Below are positions 31,892 through 40,261 of a stretch of 64,000 nucleotides of DNA, in pieces. Below the pieces are notes generated by a model. The model ran no database searches, had not been told where the DNA came from, and worked only from the letters and a program-made list of their open reading frames with translations. The DNA is from E44-bin89 sp034409565 (GTDB lineage Bacteria > Chloroflexota > Dehalococcoidia > Dehalococcoidales > RBG-16-60-22): positions 1-64,000 of the forward strand of contig DAOUMS010000008.1 in assembly GCA_034409565.1 (NCBI GenBank). Direction: 5' to 3'. The position numbers and the translations under genes are program-made. Each line of letters begins with the position of its first letter. Position 1 is the stretch's first letter.

Positions 31892-33079
31892 ATGGCTGTG
31901 GCCGTTATCTTCCCCAAGCTCGATGAGGCAATGACCAGCGGTAAAATCGTCCAGTGGCTGAAAACCGAGGGCGACCGCGTGGAAAAGGGGGAGAGTATCC
32001 TGGAGATTGAGAGCGAGAAGACCTCTTTTGAACTTGAAGCCGAGACTTCGGGCATACTGAGCAAAATAATGTACCAGGCGGGTGACGAGGTGCCAATCGG
32101 CACCACCATCGCTTATATTCTGAAGCCCGGTGAGAAAGCGCCCGAAGTTGAGGCGCCGGTTACCGTCAAAGTTAAAGCAGAGACACCAAAGCCAGAAGCA
32201 AAGGTGGAAGCAGCCAGACCGCCCGGAGAACCGAAAGGGTTCAAAGCCTCCCCACTGGCAAGGAATATGGCCAGGGAACATAATGTTGACCTCAGCCTGG
32301 TAACCGGGACTGGTCCGGGCGGCCGGATTACCAAAGAGGACGTTCTGAAGCATATTGAAGAAGGTAAGGCAGTTGCCTTACCAGCCGGCGCCGCAGAGGA
32401 AACGGTACCCCTCTCCACCATGCGCGAGGTGATTGCCCGGCGCATGACGGAGAGCTTCCAGACGCCGCACTTTTACATGACGGTAGAAGTTGATGCTGGG
32501 GAATTACAGCGGACACGTGAGCAACTGCTACCGTTGATTGAAAGCGAAACCGGAATCAGGTTGACGCTTACCGACCTGATTATCAAAATCGCGGCCAGGG
32601 CGCTGGAGGAGAACCCGACCATCAATTGCGCCTACGCTGATGGCTCGGTAAAGCGGTTCCAGCGCATTGACATCGGCCTAGTAACCTCGGTCGAAGGCGG
32701 CCTGATGGTGCCCGTCATCAGGGATGCCAGCAAAAAGTCGCTGGCGGAAATCACTCAGGCCCGTGCCGGACTGGTACAGAAGGCCAGAGAGCGCACGCTC
32801 GCCAGAGAAGAGATGACCGGCAGCACCTTCACCATCTCCAACCTGGGCATGTATGACATTGACCAGTTCAGCGCCATCATCCAGCCACCAGAGGCAGCGA
32901 TACTGGCCGTGGGGAAAGTCGCGGATAAGGTCGTGGTGCGCAGCGGCGAGATGGTCATCAGGCCGGTGGTGAACCTGACCCTTTCCATTGACCACCGCGT
33001 CCTCGATGGCGCGCTGGGCGCGCAGTTCCTGCAGACGGTGAAAAACCACCTTGAACATCCGTTTAACTTACTGCTTTAG
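31892..33079 (+). CDS. 2-oxoacid dehydrogenase E2 (dihydrolipoyl acyltransferase)
   Basis: The 395-residue protein has one lipoyl domain (residues 1-75, lipoyl Lys in EIESEKTSFELEAE), a Pro/Glu/Lys-rich linker, a peripheral-subunit-binding domain (ASPLARNMAREHNVDLSLVTG, then GGRITKEDVL) and the catalytic domain ending in IDHRVLDGALGAQFL with the His and Asp of the active site. It transfers the acyl group to CoA. GGAGG lies before ATG. The needed E3 is not adjacent; the flavin disulfide reductase at the left window edge is broken. A terminator follows. Confidence 0.94.
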   Translation: MAVAVIFPKLDEAMTSGKIVQWLKTEGDRVEKGESILEIESEKTSFELEAETSGILSKIMYQAGDEVPIGTTIAYILKPGEKAPEVEAPVTVKVKAETPKPEAKVEAARPPGEPKGFKASPLARNMAREHNVDLSLVTGTGPGGRITKEDVLKHIEEGKAVALPAGAAEETVPLSTMREVIARRMTESFQTPHFYMTVEVDAGELQRTREQLLPLIESETGIRLTLTDLIIKIAARALEENPTINCAYADGSVKRFQRIDIGLVTSVEGGLMVPVIRDASKKSLAEITQARAGLVQKARERTLAREEMTGSTFTISNLGMYDIDQFSAIIQPPEAAILAVGKVADKVVVRSGEMVIRPVVNLTLSIDHRVLDGALGAQFLQTVKNHLEHPFNLLL

Positions 33080-33114
33080 CCTTCCCCTTTCACCGACCAA
33101 TAGTTAGATTTCAT

Positions 33115-33135
33115 GGGGGGCAAAGCCCCCCTTTT
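33115..33135 (+). terminator. Terminator after the 2-oxoacid dehydrogenase operon
   Basis: GGGGGGC-AAA-GCCCCCC is a perfect 7-bp stem followed by TTTTC, 35 bases after the E2 stop codon. Confidence 0.88.
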
Positions 33136-33181
33136 CACTTTCTGAATTTGGTGTTATATTTTGGGGCGAAGGGGGTTGCCT

Positions 33182-33940
33182 ATGTCATATCAGTATATAA
33201 GCTACCGGAAAGAGGACGGTATTGCCTGGGTCAGTTTCAACCGACCCGAAGTCCTCAACGCCATCAGCCCGGCCCTCCTCACCGAAATGAAAGACGCCCT
33301 GGAAAAGGCAGGCAGGGATGATGAGGTGGGCGTGGTGGTGCTCACCGGTGAAGGGCGTGCCTTCTCCGCCGGTGTCGACCTGAAATCGCTGGGCGACCGC
33401 AAGCTGGAGGGCGGGCGCGTGGGGCCGGTGCTGGATGACCCGGGCGGCGAGGTGATTGAAGCCATACAAACGATGCCCAAAGTCGTCATCGCCATGGTCA
33501 ACGGCTACTGCTTCACCGGCGCACTGGAACTCGCCCTCACCTGTGATTTGATAGTGGCCGCCGAAGAGGCCAAGCTCGGGGACACTCATACCCGCTGGGG
33601 TATCCGCCCCAGCTGGGGCATGAGCCAGCGCCTGCCCTTCATGGTCGGCACGCTGAAAGCCAAGGAACTGTCCTTCACCGCAGACATGATTACCGGCCGG
33701 GAGGCGGAGCGCATCGGCCTGGTTAACATGGCTGTCCCCGGTGAAAAACTGGAGGCAACGGTAAGAGAACTGGCCCGGAAGATACTGGGCAACAGCCGTG
33801 AGGCGCTCGCCGCCTACAAATATCTTTATAATCGCAGCCAGGGAGACAGGCTGGCCGCCGGCCTGAAGCTTGAAGCCGAGAGCAACTTCACCATTACCGA
33901 TACCGAAGACCGGATAAGCCAGTTCCGGAAAAAGGACTAA
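33182..33940 (+). CDS. Enoyl-CoA hydratase/isomerase family protein
   Basis: The 252-residue crotonase-fold protein has ISYRKEDGIAWVSFNRPEVLNA, the oxyanion segment GRAFSAGVDLKSLG and the second loop YCFTGALELALTCDL. By eye alignment the first catalytic Glu is kept (ALELAL) but the second (usual PE in FGxPEIxxG) is replaced by TH in LGDTHTRWGIRP, so simple hydration is doubtful; isomerase, hydrolase or decarboxylase activity is possible. ATG 33182 has GAAGGGGG upstream and a TATATT at 33155-33160 may be its -10. The acyl-CoA dehydrogenase gene follows by 17 bases, so both act on one CoA thioester pathway. Confidence 0.85.
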   Translation: MSYQYISYRKEDGIAWVSFNRPEVLNAISPALLTEMKDALEKAGRDDEVGVVVLTGEGRAFSAGVDLKSLGDRKLEGGRVGPVLDDPGGEVIEAIQTMPKVVIAMVNGYCFTGALELALTCDLIVAAEEAKLGDTHTRWGIRPSWGMSQRLPFMVGTLKAKELSFTADMITGREAERIGLVNMAVPGEKLEATVRELARKILGNSREALAAYKYLYNRSQGDRLAAGLKLEAESNFTITDTEDRISQFRKKD

Positions 33941-33957
33941 TCCCAGGGAGGAAAGCC

Positions 33958-35085
33958 ATGAATTTCAATCTGACGGAAGACCAGCTCATGCTCCAGACCA
34001 CGGTCAGGGAGTTCACCGAACGCGAGATTGAGCCCATTGCCGTGCAGCTCGACCGCGAAGGGAAGCTGCCTGACGACCTGATTAAGAAGATGGCCGGCAT
34101 CGGGCTCTTTGGCATGACCGTCCCGAAGCAGTACGGGGGCAGCGAGGTCGGCAACGTAAACTGTGCCCTGACCTGCGAGCAGCTTGCTTATTCCGGCACC
34201 GGTGCCTGGTGGCTGGTCGGCTTCCAGAACAGCATCCCGGAGTGCATTGCCCACTTTGGTTCGGAGGCACTGAAGCAGAAATACATCAGGCCGCTCTGCG
34301 AGGGCACCGCCTATGCCAGCATCCAGTTCACCGAAGAGGAGACCGGCTCGGACCCGGAGTCGCTCATCACCACCGCCAGGCCGGACGGTAATAGCTATGT
34401 GATTAACGGCATGAAGCGCTTCAGCACCTTTGGCGCTAGAGATGGCTGCGCCGTCCTCTACACCAAAGATGAAGATGGGGCCTGCACCGCTTTTGTCATC
34501 GAGAAGAATTCCCCCGGCTATTCCGTGTCCAAACCCTGGGAGTTGATGGGGGGAGGCGGGATAGAAGCCGTTGACGTATACTTCGAGGACATGCGCGTGT
34601 CCAAGGCCAGCATGCTGGGGGAGAAAGGCCAGGGGTTCGATGCCCTGCTCCACTGGATATCGGCGGAGAAAATCGAGCAGTGTGCCGCCTGCGTCGGCAT
34701 TGCCCAGGCTGCCCTAGATGAGGCGATTACCTACACTAAATCACGAATGGTGCGGGGGAAACCGATATCCGGCATGCAGGGCATCAGGTGGGAGCTTGCC
34801 GAGATGCAGGCGAAGCTGGAAGCGGCACGCTGGCTCACCTACCGCACCGCTTTTCTGCAGGACCAGAGCGCACCCGCCTGGATGACCGAGGCCGCCGCCG
34901 CCAAGCTATTCGTCGTGCCCACCACGATTGAAATCGTGGAAACAGCCCGACAAATCCACGGTGCTTACGGTTATACCAGAGAGTTTAAAATAGAGCGTTT
35001 AGCCCGTGCTATTCCCGCCGCCGCCAGCCTGGCCACAACTCTGGAGATAAACCGGTCCATTGTGGGCGCGGCGATAGCCCGTTAA
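33958..35085 (+). CDS. Acyl-CoA dehydrogenase family flavoprotein
   Basis: The 375-residue protein is full length: QTTVREFTEREIEPIAVQLD, QYGGSEVGNVNCALTCEQL, the FAD/substrate strand YASIQFTEEETGSDPESL, and RQIHGAYGYTREFKIERLAR. At the usual catalytic Glu (YEGT in medium-chain enzymes) it has LATT, so either the base lies on another helix, as in isovaleryl-CoA dehydrogenase, or activity differs. GGGAGG precedes ATG. It is paired with the unusual crotonase upstream. It converges with a nitroreductase gene three bases away. Confidence 0.87.
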   Translation: MNFNLTEDQLMLQTTVREFTEREIEPIAVQLDREGKLPDDLIKKMAGIGLFGMTVPKQYGGSEVGNVNCALTCEQLAYSGTGAWWLVGFQNSIPECIAHFGSEALKQKYIRPLCEGTAYASIQFTEEETGSDPESLITTARPDGNSYVINGMKRFSTFGARDGCAVLYTKDEDGACTAFVIEKNSPGYSVSKPWELMGGGGIEAVDVYFEDMRVSKASMLGEKGQGFDALLHWISAEKIEQCAACVGIAQAALDEAITYTKSRMVRGKPISGMQGIRWELAEMQAKLEAARWLTYRTAFLQDQSAPAWMTEAAAAKLFVVPTTIEIVETARQIHGAYGYTREFKIERLARAIPAAASLATTLEINRSIVGAAIAR

Positions 35086-35088
35086 GCC

Positions 35089-35598
35089 CTACCAGCGGTT
35101 ACGATGAACCCGGGAAGCGCTGTAGCGGTTGGCCGGCGGCTTTTTCTCCGCCGGATAACCAATTGATATAAAGCACAGGGGTATCACGTGCTCGGGAAGC
35201 CCGAGCAGTTTCTGCACCGTCCTGGCCCGGCTTTCATGCGGGTAGACCCCCAGCCACACCACCCCCAGGCCCTTGGCATTGGCCGCGATGAGGATATTCT
35301 GCGTGGCGGCGGAGCAGTCCTGGACCCAGAACCCCCTCACCGTCTCCAGGTTCATGTCACCACAGACAGCAATCGCCCAGGAAGCCTCTTTCAGCATATG
35401 AGCGTAGGGGTGGAACTTGGGAATTTCATCGAGAATGCGGCGGTCATCGATAATGACGAACTGCCACGGCTGCTCATTGCTGGCCGATGGCGCGCTCATC
35501 GCCGCTGCCAGCAGCTCTTTTATCACCTCTTCCGGAACCGGCTCACCGGTATACTGGCGAATGCTCCTGCGGGACAAAATAGCTTCCATAGCTTCCAT
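35089..35598 (-). CDS. Nitroreductase-family flavoprotein
   Basis: The 169-residue protein has the FMN-binding start AILSRRSIRQYTGEPVPEE, MSAPSASNEQPWQFVII, the central SWAIAVCGDMN and AATQNILIAANAKGLGVVWLG. Such dimeric FMN enzymes use NAD(P)H to reduce nitro groups, quinones or flavins. GGAGG lies upstream of the start. It is 35 bases after porB on the same strand and may be co-transcribed with porCDAB. The true substrate is unknown. Confidence 0.9.
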   Translation of the reverse strand: MEAMEAILSRRSIRQYTGEPVPEEVIKELLAAAMSAPSASNEQPWQFVIIDDRRILDEIPKFHPYAHMLKEASWAIAVCGDMNLETVRGFWVQDCSAATQNILIAANAKGLGVVWLGVYPHESRARTVQKLLGLPEHVIPLCFISIGYPAEKKPPANRYSASRVHRNRW

Positions 35599-35633
35599 CT
35601 GATTTCTCCTCCAATGTCAGGATAGTTCAAAAC

Positions 35634-36485
35634 CTAATCGCGAGCGGCGTCAATCTCTTTCTGGATGGCCGCGACCTGCTCCGGACTGAGGTGCCGGAAC
35701 CTGGTCTGGGCCGCAAAATACTCCGAGACCGGACGCTGGCGTTTCGGCGTGTAGGTGGTGCGGAACTCACCGTTCTCAAACTCCTTCAACTGCCACATGC
35801 CGCTCTCCACCGCCATGCGTCCGATTTCAATAGTCTCATCAGGAGCAAAGCCCCAGCCCGTGGGACAGGGCGTCAGGATGTGAATGTAAGTAGGGCCATT
35901 CACCTGGCTCGCTTTTTGCACTTTCTCCATGTAGTCCAGCGGATAGGAGATACAGGCGGTGGCCGCATAGGGGATATCATGCGCCGCCACAATACGCAGC
36001 ATGTCCTTTTTAGGCCTGTTTTCAAAGCAAGGCGCAGGGGTGGTGGTCGTGGTGGCTCCATAGGGGGTCAGGCCGCTCCTCTGGATGCCGGTGTTCATAT
36101 ACGCTTCGTTATCGTAACAGATGTAGATGAATTTGTTGCCGCAGTCAATCGCTCCGGACAGTGCCTGAATGCCGATGTCCGCGGTACCGCCATCACCGGA
36201 AAAGCCGACGACCTGGATATCCTCCCGACCCCGCCGCTTGAAGCCGGCACTGATGCCGGATAGAGCGGACGCCGTGGCGGCAAAGGCCATCACCGTGAAC
36301 GGCACGAAGAACGGCGCCTGCGGGTAATAACACGATACGGTGCTGATGCAGTTTGCCGGCACCACATACACGCTGTTTTTGCCGAGCGTCTTTATGGTAA
36401 GGCGCACCGCCAGTACCGCCGCGCAGCCAGCACAGCCATATGACGCCCGGTAGAATTCCTCTTTAGCTATATCCTTAAATTTCAT
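35634..36485 (-). CDS. porB: Pyruvate:ferredoxin oxidoreductase beta subunit
   Basis: The 283-residue thiamine diphosphate subunit has GCAGCAAVLAVR near the N-terminus (cluster-binding Cys), GFSGDGGTADIGIQALSGA and the TPP segment ICYDNEAYMNTGIQRSG. It joins the alpha subunit to make acetyl-CoA, CO2 and reduced ferredoxin from pyruvate, or the reverse. Its ATG overlaps the alpha stop by four bases. Fourth gene of porCDAB. Confidence 0.93.
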   Translation of the reverse strand: MKFKDIAKEEFYRASYGCAGCAAVLAVRLTIKTLGKNSVYVVPANCISTVSCYYPQAPFFVPFTVMAFAATASALSGISAGFKRRGREDIQVVGFSGDGGTADIGIQALSGAIDCGNKFIYICYDNEAYMNTGIQRSGLTPYGATTTTTPAPCFENRPKKDMLRIVAAHDIPYAATACISYPLDYMEKVQKASQVNGPTYIHILTPCPTGWGFAPDETIEIGRMAVESGMWQLKEFENGEFRTTYTPKRQRPVSEYFAAQTRFRHLSPEQVAAIQKEIDAARD

Positions 36486-37660
36486 GGGTCAATGAACTCC
36501 AGATGCGGTGTGGCTCCCCTTTCCGCAGCCAAGGCCTTCTCCAACATGTATCTCATCTTTTCCGGCGGCACATCGGCGCCAGCCAGTCCGCCGATGAAGT
36601 TGAGTACCGCCGGCGGGCCGGGCAGGCCATAAAGGGCCGCTTTCAGGTCGGTGGCCAGCGCCCCTTCGTAGCCCCAGGAGCAGTCGCGGTCCAGCACCGC
36701 CGCCGCCTTCACCGACGACAAAACCTTCCGCAGCGGCTCGACGGGGAAGGGCCGGAAGGCCCTAACCTTGACCAGACCGACACTCTTTCCCTCGTCACGC
36801 ATTTCATCGACCACCTCGCGGGCAGTCCCATTAAATGCGCCCATGGCCAGCAGGACAGCTTCGGCGCCATCGCAGCGGTACTCCTCAATCAGCCCGCCGT
36901 AATGACGGCCAAAGATACGGGCAAATTCATCGCCCACCTCCACGATGATATCCCCCGCCTTTTCCGTCGCCGCTTGCTGCTCCGCGCGCCAGCGCGCGTA
37001 GTGCTTGCCGAAGCCACCAACGGATATAGAGTAAGGGTCGTCAACGTCCAGGGTAACCACCGGGTCATATTTAGGCAAAAAAGAGTCCACCGTTGCCTGG
37101 TCGGGAATCTCTATTAATTCCTCGGTGTGCGACTGGATAAACGCATCCAGGCAGACCATAACCGGCAGCAGCACACGGTGGTCCTCGGCGATACGGTATG
37201 CCTGGAGCACCATGTCCAGCGCTTCCTGACCAGTCTCGGTAAAGAGCTGAATCCAGCCCGTATCCCGCTGCTGAATGACATCCTGCTGGTCGCCCCAGAT
37301 ACTCCAGGGCAGCGCTACCGAGCGGCAGACGTTGACCAGAACCAGCGGGTAGCGACCGCCCGCAGCATAGGCCAGCATCTCGTGCATATACTCCAGGCCC
37401 TGGGATGACGTGGAGGTAAAGGCGCGCGCCCCGGCCATCCGCACTCCCATGCAGGCCGTCAGTGATGAGTGCTCCGACTCCACCTTCAGGTAGTCAGCAT
37501 CCATCTCACCATCGGCGATGAATTTGGCTATCTTCTCCACGATGCTGGTCTGCGGGGTTATGGGATAGGCAGCGACCACATCAACGCGGGCCAGCCTGGC
37601 CGCCTGCGCCACCGCCTCGTTGGCCGTTATGTATTTTTTGATTGGCATTTTAGCGGCCAC
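36482..37660 (-). CDS. porA: Pyruvate:ferredoxin oxidoreductase alpha subunit
   Basis: The 392-residue protein begins KKYITANEAVAQAARLARVD, followed by the substrate loop AAYPITPQTSIVEKIA, SEHSSLTACMGVRMAGARAF and STSSQGLEYMHEML, all hallmarks of POR alpha. The C-terminal VKVRAFRPFPVEPLRKVL matches domain II. It overlaps the delta gene by one base and the beta gene by four, so the four subunits are translationally coupled. Oxygen-sensitive POR fits an anaerobic host. Confidence 0.94.
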   Translation of the reverse strand: MAAKMPIKKYITANEAVAQAARLARVDVVAAYPITPQTSIVEKIAKFIADGEMDADYLKVESEHSSLTACMGVRMAGARAFTSTSSQGLEYMHEMLAYAAGGRYPLVLVNVCRSVALPWSIWGDQQDVIQQRDTGWIQLFTETGQEALDMVLQAYRIAEDHRVLLPVMVCLDAFIQSHTEELIEIPDQATVDSFLPKYDPVVTLDVDDPYSISVGGFGKHYARWRAEQQAATEKAGDIIVEVGDEFARIFGRHYGGLIEEYRCDGAEAVLLAMGAFNGTAREVVDEMRDEGKSVGLVKVRAFRPFPVEPLRKVLSSVKAAAVLDRDCSWGYEGALATDLKAALYGLPGPPAVLNFIGGLAGADVPPEKMRYMLEKALAAERGATPHLEFIDP

Positions 37661-37932
37661 TATTCATCACCTTCCGGCTCGACCATCTCCAGCGCCTTGG
37701 TCGGGCATTCTCTGACGCAGATGCCGCAGCCCTTGCAGTCCTCAAAATTAAAGAGCACCTTCCGGTTCTCTTCATCCTGTATGATGGCCCCCTCCGGGCA
37801 GAAAACCCAGCAGAAGAGGCAGAAGGTACATTTCCCCTTCAGCACCGGCTTGGCCGTGCTCCAGCTTCCCATTCTGGTGGGTATGGTGCCGGCTTTGGAC
37901 ACTGGTCCCGGAATTTTTTTCTCCGATTTCAT
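37660..37932 (-). CDS. porD: Pyruvate:ferredoxin oxidoreductase delta subunit (2[4Fe-4S])
   Basis: The 90-residue ferredoxin-like subunit carries two 4Fe-4S motifs: CTFCLFCWVFCPEGAI and CKGCGICVRECPTKALE, each with C-x2-C-x2-C-x3-C-P spacing. It passes electrons from the thiamine site to ferredoxin. It overlaps porC upstream by four bases and porA downstream by one. Confidence 0.94.
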   Translation of the reverse strand: MKSEKKIPGPVSKAGTIPTRMGSWSTAKPVLKGKCTFCLFCWVFCPEGAIIQDEENRKVLFNFEDCKGCGICVRECPTKALEMVEPEGDE

Positions 37933-38495
37933 CTCCCCCCGACCTTCTTGTAAGCCGCTTCGGCAGCGGCAAGGTTGCGGTCGACGACCCTCTCCGGCAA
38001 TGTGCCGGCGATGGCCTTCTTTATCGAGTCCAGGCTCACAATGCCGGTAGCGCCGGCCAGCGCCCCGAGCATGGCGGTATTGACGATGGCCACCCCGATA
38101 TGTTCTCGCGCGATGGCGGTCGCATCCACGGTGGTGACATGGAGAGAAGCCGGTATTTTCTTTAACTGGGCTTTGGATTTCCGCGTGTTGAGCAGAATAT
38201 TGGCCCCGTCCCGGGCGCCGTCCGCTATATTAACCACATCGAGCAGGGTATCATCAAGCACAATAATCGTGGTCGGGTGATATATCTGACTGCGCGTCCT
38301 GATGACCTGGTCGCTGATGCGGGTGAACGCCTGTACGGGAGCGCCGCGACGCTCGGCACCAAAACTGGGGAATGACACCGCGTGCTTGCCTTCATAAAGA
38401 GCGGCCGCGCTGCCCAGCATGCTGGCGCCAAGGACCGCCCCCTGACCACCTCTCCCGTGCCAGCGCACCTCTTCCAGGTGCCCTTTTTGATTCAT
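37929..38495 (-). CDS. porC: Pyruvate:ferredoxin oxidoreductase gamma subunit
   Basis: The 188-residue protein has RWHGRGGQGAVLGASMLGSA at the start, FPSFGAERRGAPVQAFTRI and NTAMLGALAGATGI, as in POR gamma. It is the first gene of porCDAB. A strong promoter ends only eight bases before its ATG and there is no ribosome site, so the operon mRNA is probably leaderless. Confidence 0.94.
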   Translation of the reverse strand: MNQKGHLEEVRWHGRGGQGAVLGASMLGSAAALYEGKHAVSFPSFGAERRGAPVQAFTRISDQVIRTRSQIYHPTTIIVLDDTLLDVVNIADGARDGANILLNTRKSKAQLKKIPASLHVTTVDATAIAREHIGVAIVNTAMLGALAGATGIVSLDSIKKAIAGTLPERVVDRNLAAAEAAYKKVGGR

Positions 38496-38503
38496 GCCAG
38501 CCC

Positions 38504-38532
38504 ATTATAGCACAGTGCTCCCTGCCCGCCAA
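38504..38532 (-). promoter_or_regulatory. Promoter of porCDAB, probably leaderless
   Basis: On the minus strand TTGGCG (38532-38527) and an extended -10 TGC-TATAAT (38509-38504) are 17 bases apart. Only GGGCTGGC separates the -10 from the ATG at 38495, so the RNA would start at or one to two bases before the start codon. Confidence 0.75.
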
Positions 38533-38627
38533 AACTCAGCGTTGCCATCAATACCGATATGGTTTACACTCTTGGCTGTGGGCTTACCCGGATTAATGCC
38601 ATATCAGTAAGAGGAGATGGAATTAAC

Positions 38628-39107
38628 ATGAAAAATCAGGGGTTCATTCCGGCACTCATCAGTGTCTCGGTCATTGCTATCGTCATCATCAGCGTCATAG
38701 TGTTCGCTATTTACCACGCACGACTTATCGGCCCAGTAATCATTATCCTCGGCTTCATCCCCTGGGTCCCGCTTAAAATCTCCGGGAGGCCGATAAAGTC
38801 GGTTGGCGCGGACATTGTCTTCGGTACCATTGATACCGGCATACTGGGCATTGCGGCTCTGGTTGGCGCTAGCTTTGCCGGCGTGCTGGGCGCCATCGTG
38901 GGCGGGGCGGTCGGTGACGCCATCACCGATGGCTTTGCCGGACTTTTTGAAGGCAAGGTCGCCGAGCATCTGCGGAAGTACGGTATTGAAGAGGCCAGAA
39001 CACCACTGAGCGCCTCGATGGGGAAAATGAGCGGCTGCTTGCTGGGGGTGGGCATTGTCCTGACACTGGTGTGGAGTATACTCGGTCTGAGTGTTGGTCT
39101 CGCCTAG
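38628..39107 (+). CDS. Membrane protein with glycine-rich helices, unknown function
   Basis: The 159-residue protein has four hydrophobic segments: FIPALISVSVIAIVIISVIVFAI region, GPVIIILGFIPWVPL, a glycine-zipper-like stretch (GILGIAALVGASFAGVLGAIVGGAVGDAI) and a C-terminal LLGVGIVLTLVWSILGLSVG. The zipper resembles Gly-zipper or phage-holin-like oligomers. No family name is justified. ATG 38628 has GAGGAG 12 bases upstream; a longer frame from 38559 was rejected. Its stop overlaps the stop of the convergent lyase gene. Confidence 0.7.
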   Translation: MKNQGFIPALISVSVIAIVIISVIVFAIYHARLIGPVIIILGFIPWVPLKISGRPIKSVGADIVFGTIDTGILGIAALVGASFAGVLGAIVGGAVGDAITDGFAGLFEGKVAEHLRKYGIEEARTPLSASMGKMSGCLLGVGIVLTLVWSILGLSVGLA

Positions 39108-40261
39108 ACAATCGGCCCGAGCGTATAGAGGCCGGGGAAGTTGCCGTAGCCCAGTATTTCCGCCTTGGTCTGTTTGCCGGAGGCCACCGCCAGCACTTCC
39201 CGGTATATTTTTTCACCGGCCGACTTCAGCCCGGAGCCTTTCCCCACCGTCATTTCGACCAGCATATCAATATGGTCGGGCAGGCGCTGAAAGGTAATCG
39301 GGTTTCCCGTCACCTTGATTACCGGAAAAAAAGGAAAGCCCTGCGGCACGCCCAGGCCTGTGGAAAAGAGGGCGATTTGAGCGCCCGCCGCCGCCAGCGC
39401 GGTGAGGAACTCCGGTTCGCGTCCCGGAGAGTCAACGATGAACAGGCCCTTGCCCTGTACACGCTCGCCGTAGTAATACACGTCCTGAATTGGCCTGGTG
39501 CCGCCTTTGGCAATTGCGCCCAGCGATTTCTCCTCAATCGTGGTCAGTCCACCGGCGATATTACCGGCACTGGGGTTACCGCCACGCATATCACCCCCGC
39601 TCGCCCTCACCCGCCTTTCCAGGTCATCGACAATCTGCAAAATTTTAGCGGCCACTTTTTTATTGACCGCGCGTTGCGCCAGAATATGCTCTGCACCCAG
39701 AAACTCCGTTGTCTCACCGAAGATACACGTGCCCCCATTATCAACCGCCAGGTCACAAACAGCGCCGACCACTGGATTTGAGGCTAGCCCCGAGGTGGTG
39801 TCCGAGCCGCCGCACTTCACGCCGAGAACGAGGTAGGAATCGTCAAATTCCTGCTGCCTTACTTGAGAAGCTTCACTGACCAGCGCCTGAGCGATGAGCA
39901 GGCCCTCATTCAGGGCCACCGTTGCCCCGGCTTTCTGAATTATTATCCGCTTCACCGGCTTGCCGGTGGCGGCAATTTCCCGTTCTATCCGGTCAACATC
40001 AGTCCCCTCACAGCCCAGACTCACCAGCAGAACACCGGCCAGGTTCGGGTTCTGGCCGATGGCACTGAGCGTGCGCGTGGCGATTTCAAGGTCAGGTAGC
40101 AGCTGCCCGCAGCCCGCCTGGTGCAGGAAAGGCGCCGTGCCTTTTATCTGCTGGGCAATCCAAAAAGCCACGTCATTGGCACAGCCCACGGTCGAAATGA
40201 CGCCGACATAGTTACGCACGCCCACCGAACCGTCCGGGCGGGGATAGCCGAGGAATCCTAT
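39104..40261 (-). CDS. UxaA/SuyB-type lyase large subunit, second copy; probable ATA start
   Basis: The protein aligns along its length with the copy at 20951-22150: FLGYPRPDGSVGVRNYVGV, SLGCEGTDVDRIE, LVLGVKCGGSDTTSGLASN, AGGLTTIEEKSLGAIAKGG and YTLGPIV. The first ATG/GTG/TTG start (GTG 40225) would remove FLGYPRPDGSV, which is conserved. An ATA at 40261-40259 aligns exactly with the ATG of the other copy, has GGAGG six bases upstream and overlaps the small-subunit stop (ATAG). It is therefore annotated from ATA (385 residues). The operon Ldh-SuyA-SuyB suggests (R)-sulfolactate or sugar-acid lyase activity. Confidence 0.85.
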   Translation of the reverse strand: MGFLGYPRPDGSVGVRNYVGVISTVGCANDVAFWIAQQIKGTAPFLHQAGCGQLLPDLEIATRTLSAIGQNPNLAGVLLVSLGCEGTDVDRIEREIAATGKPVKRIIIQKAGATVALNEGLLIAQALVSEASQVRQQEFDDSYLVLGVKCGGSDTTSGLASNPVVGAVCDLAVDNGGTCIFGETTEFLGAEHILAQRAVNKKVAAKILQIVDDLERRVRASGGDMRGGNPSAGNIAGGLTTIEEKSLGAIAKGGTRPIQDVYYYGERVQGKGLFIVDSPGREPEFLTALAAAGAQIALFSTGLGVPQGFPFFPVIKVTGNPITFQRLPDHIDMLVEMTVGKGSGLKSAGEKIYREVLAVASGKQTKAEILGYGNFPGLYTLGPIV

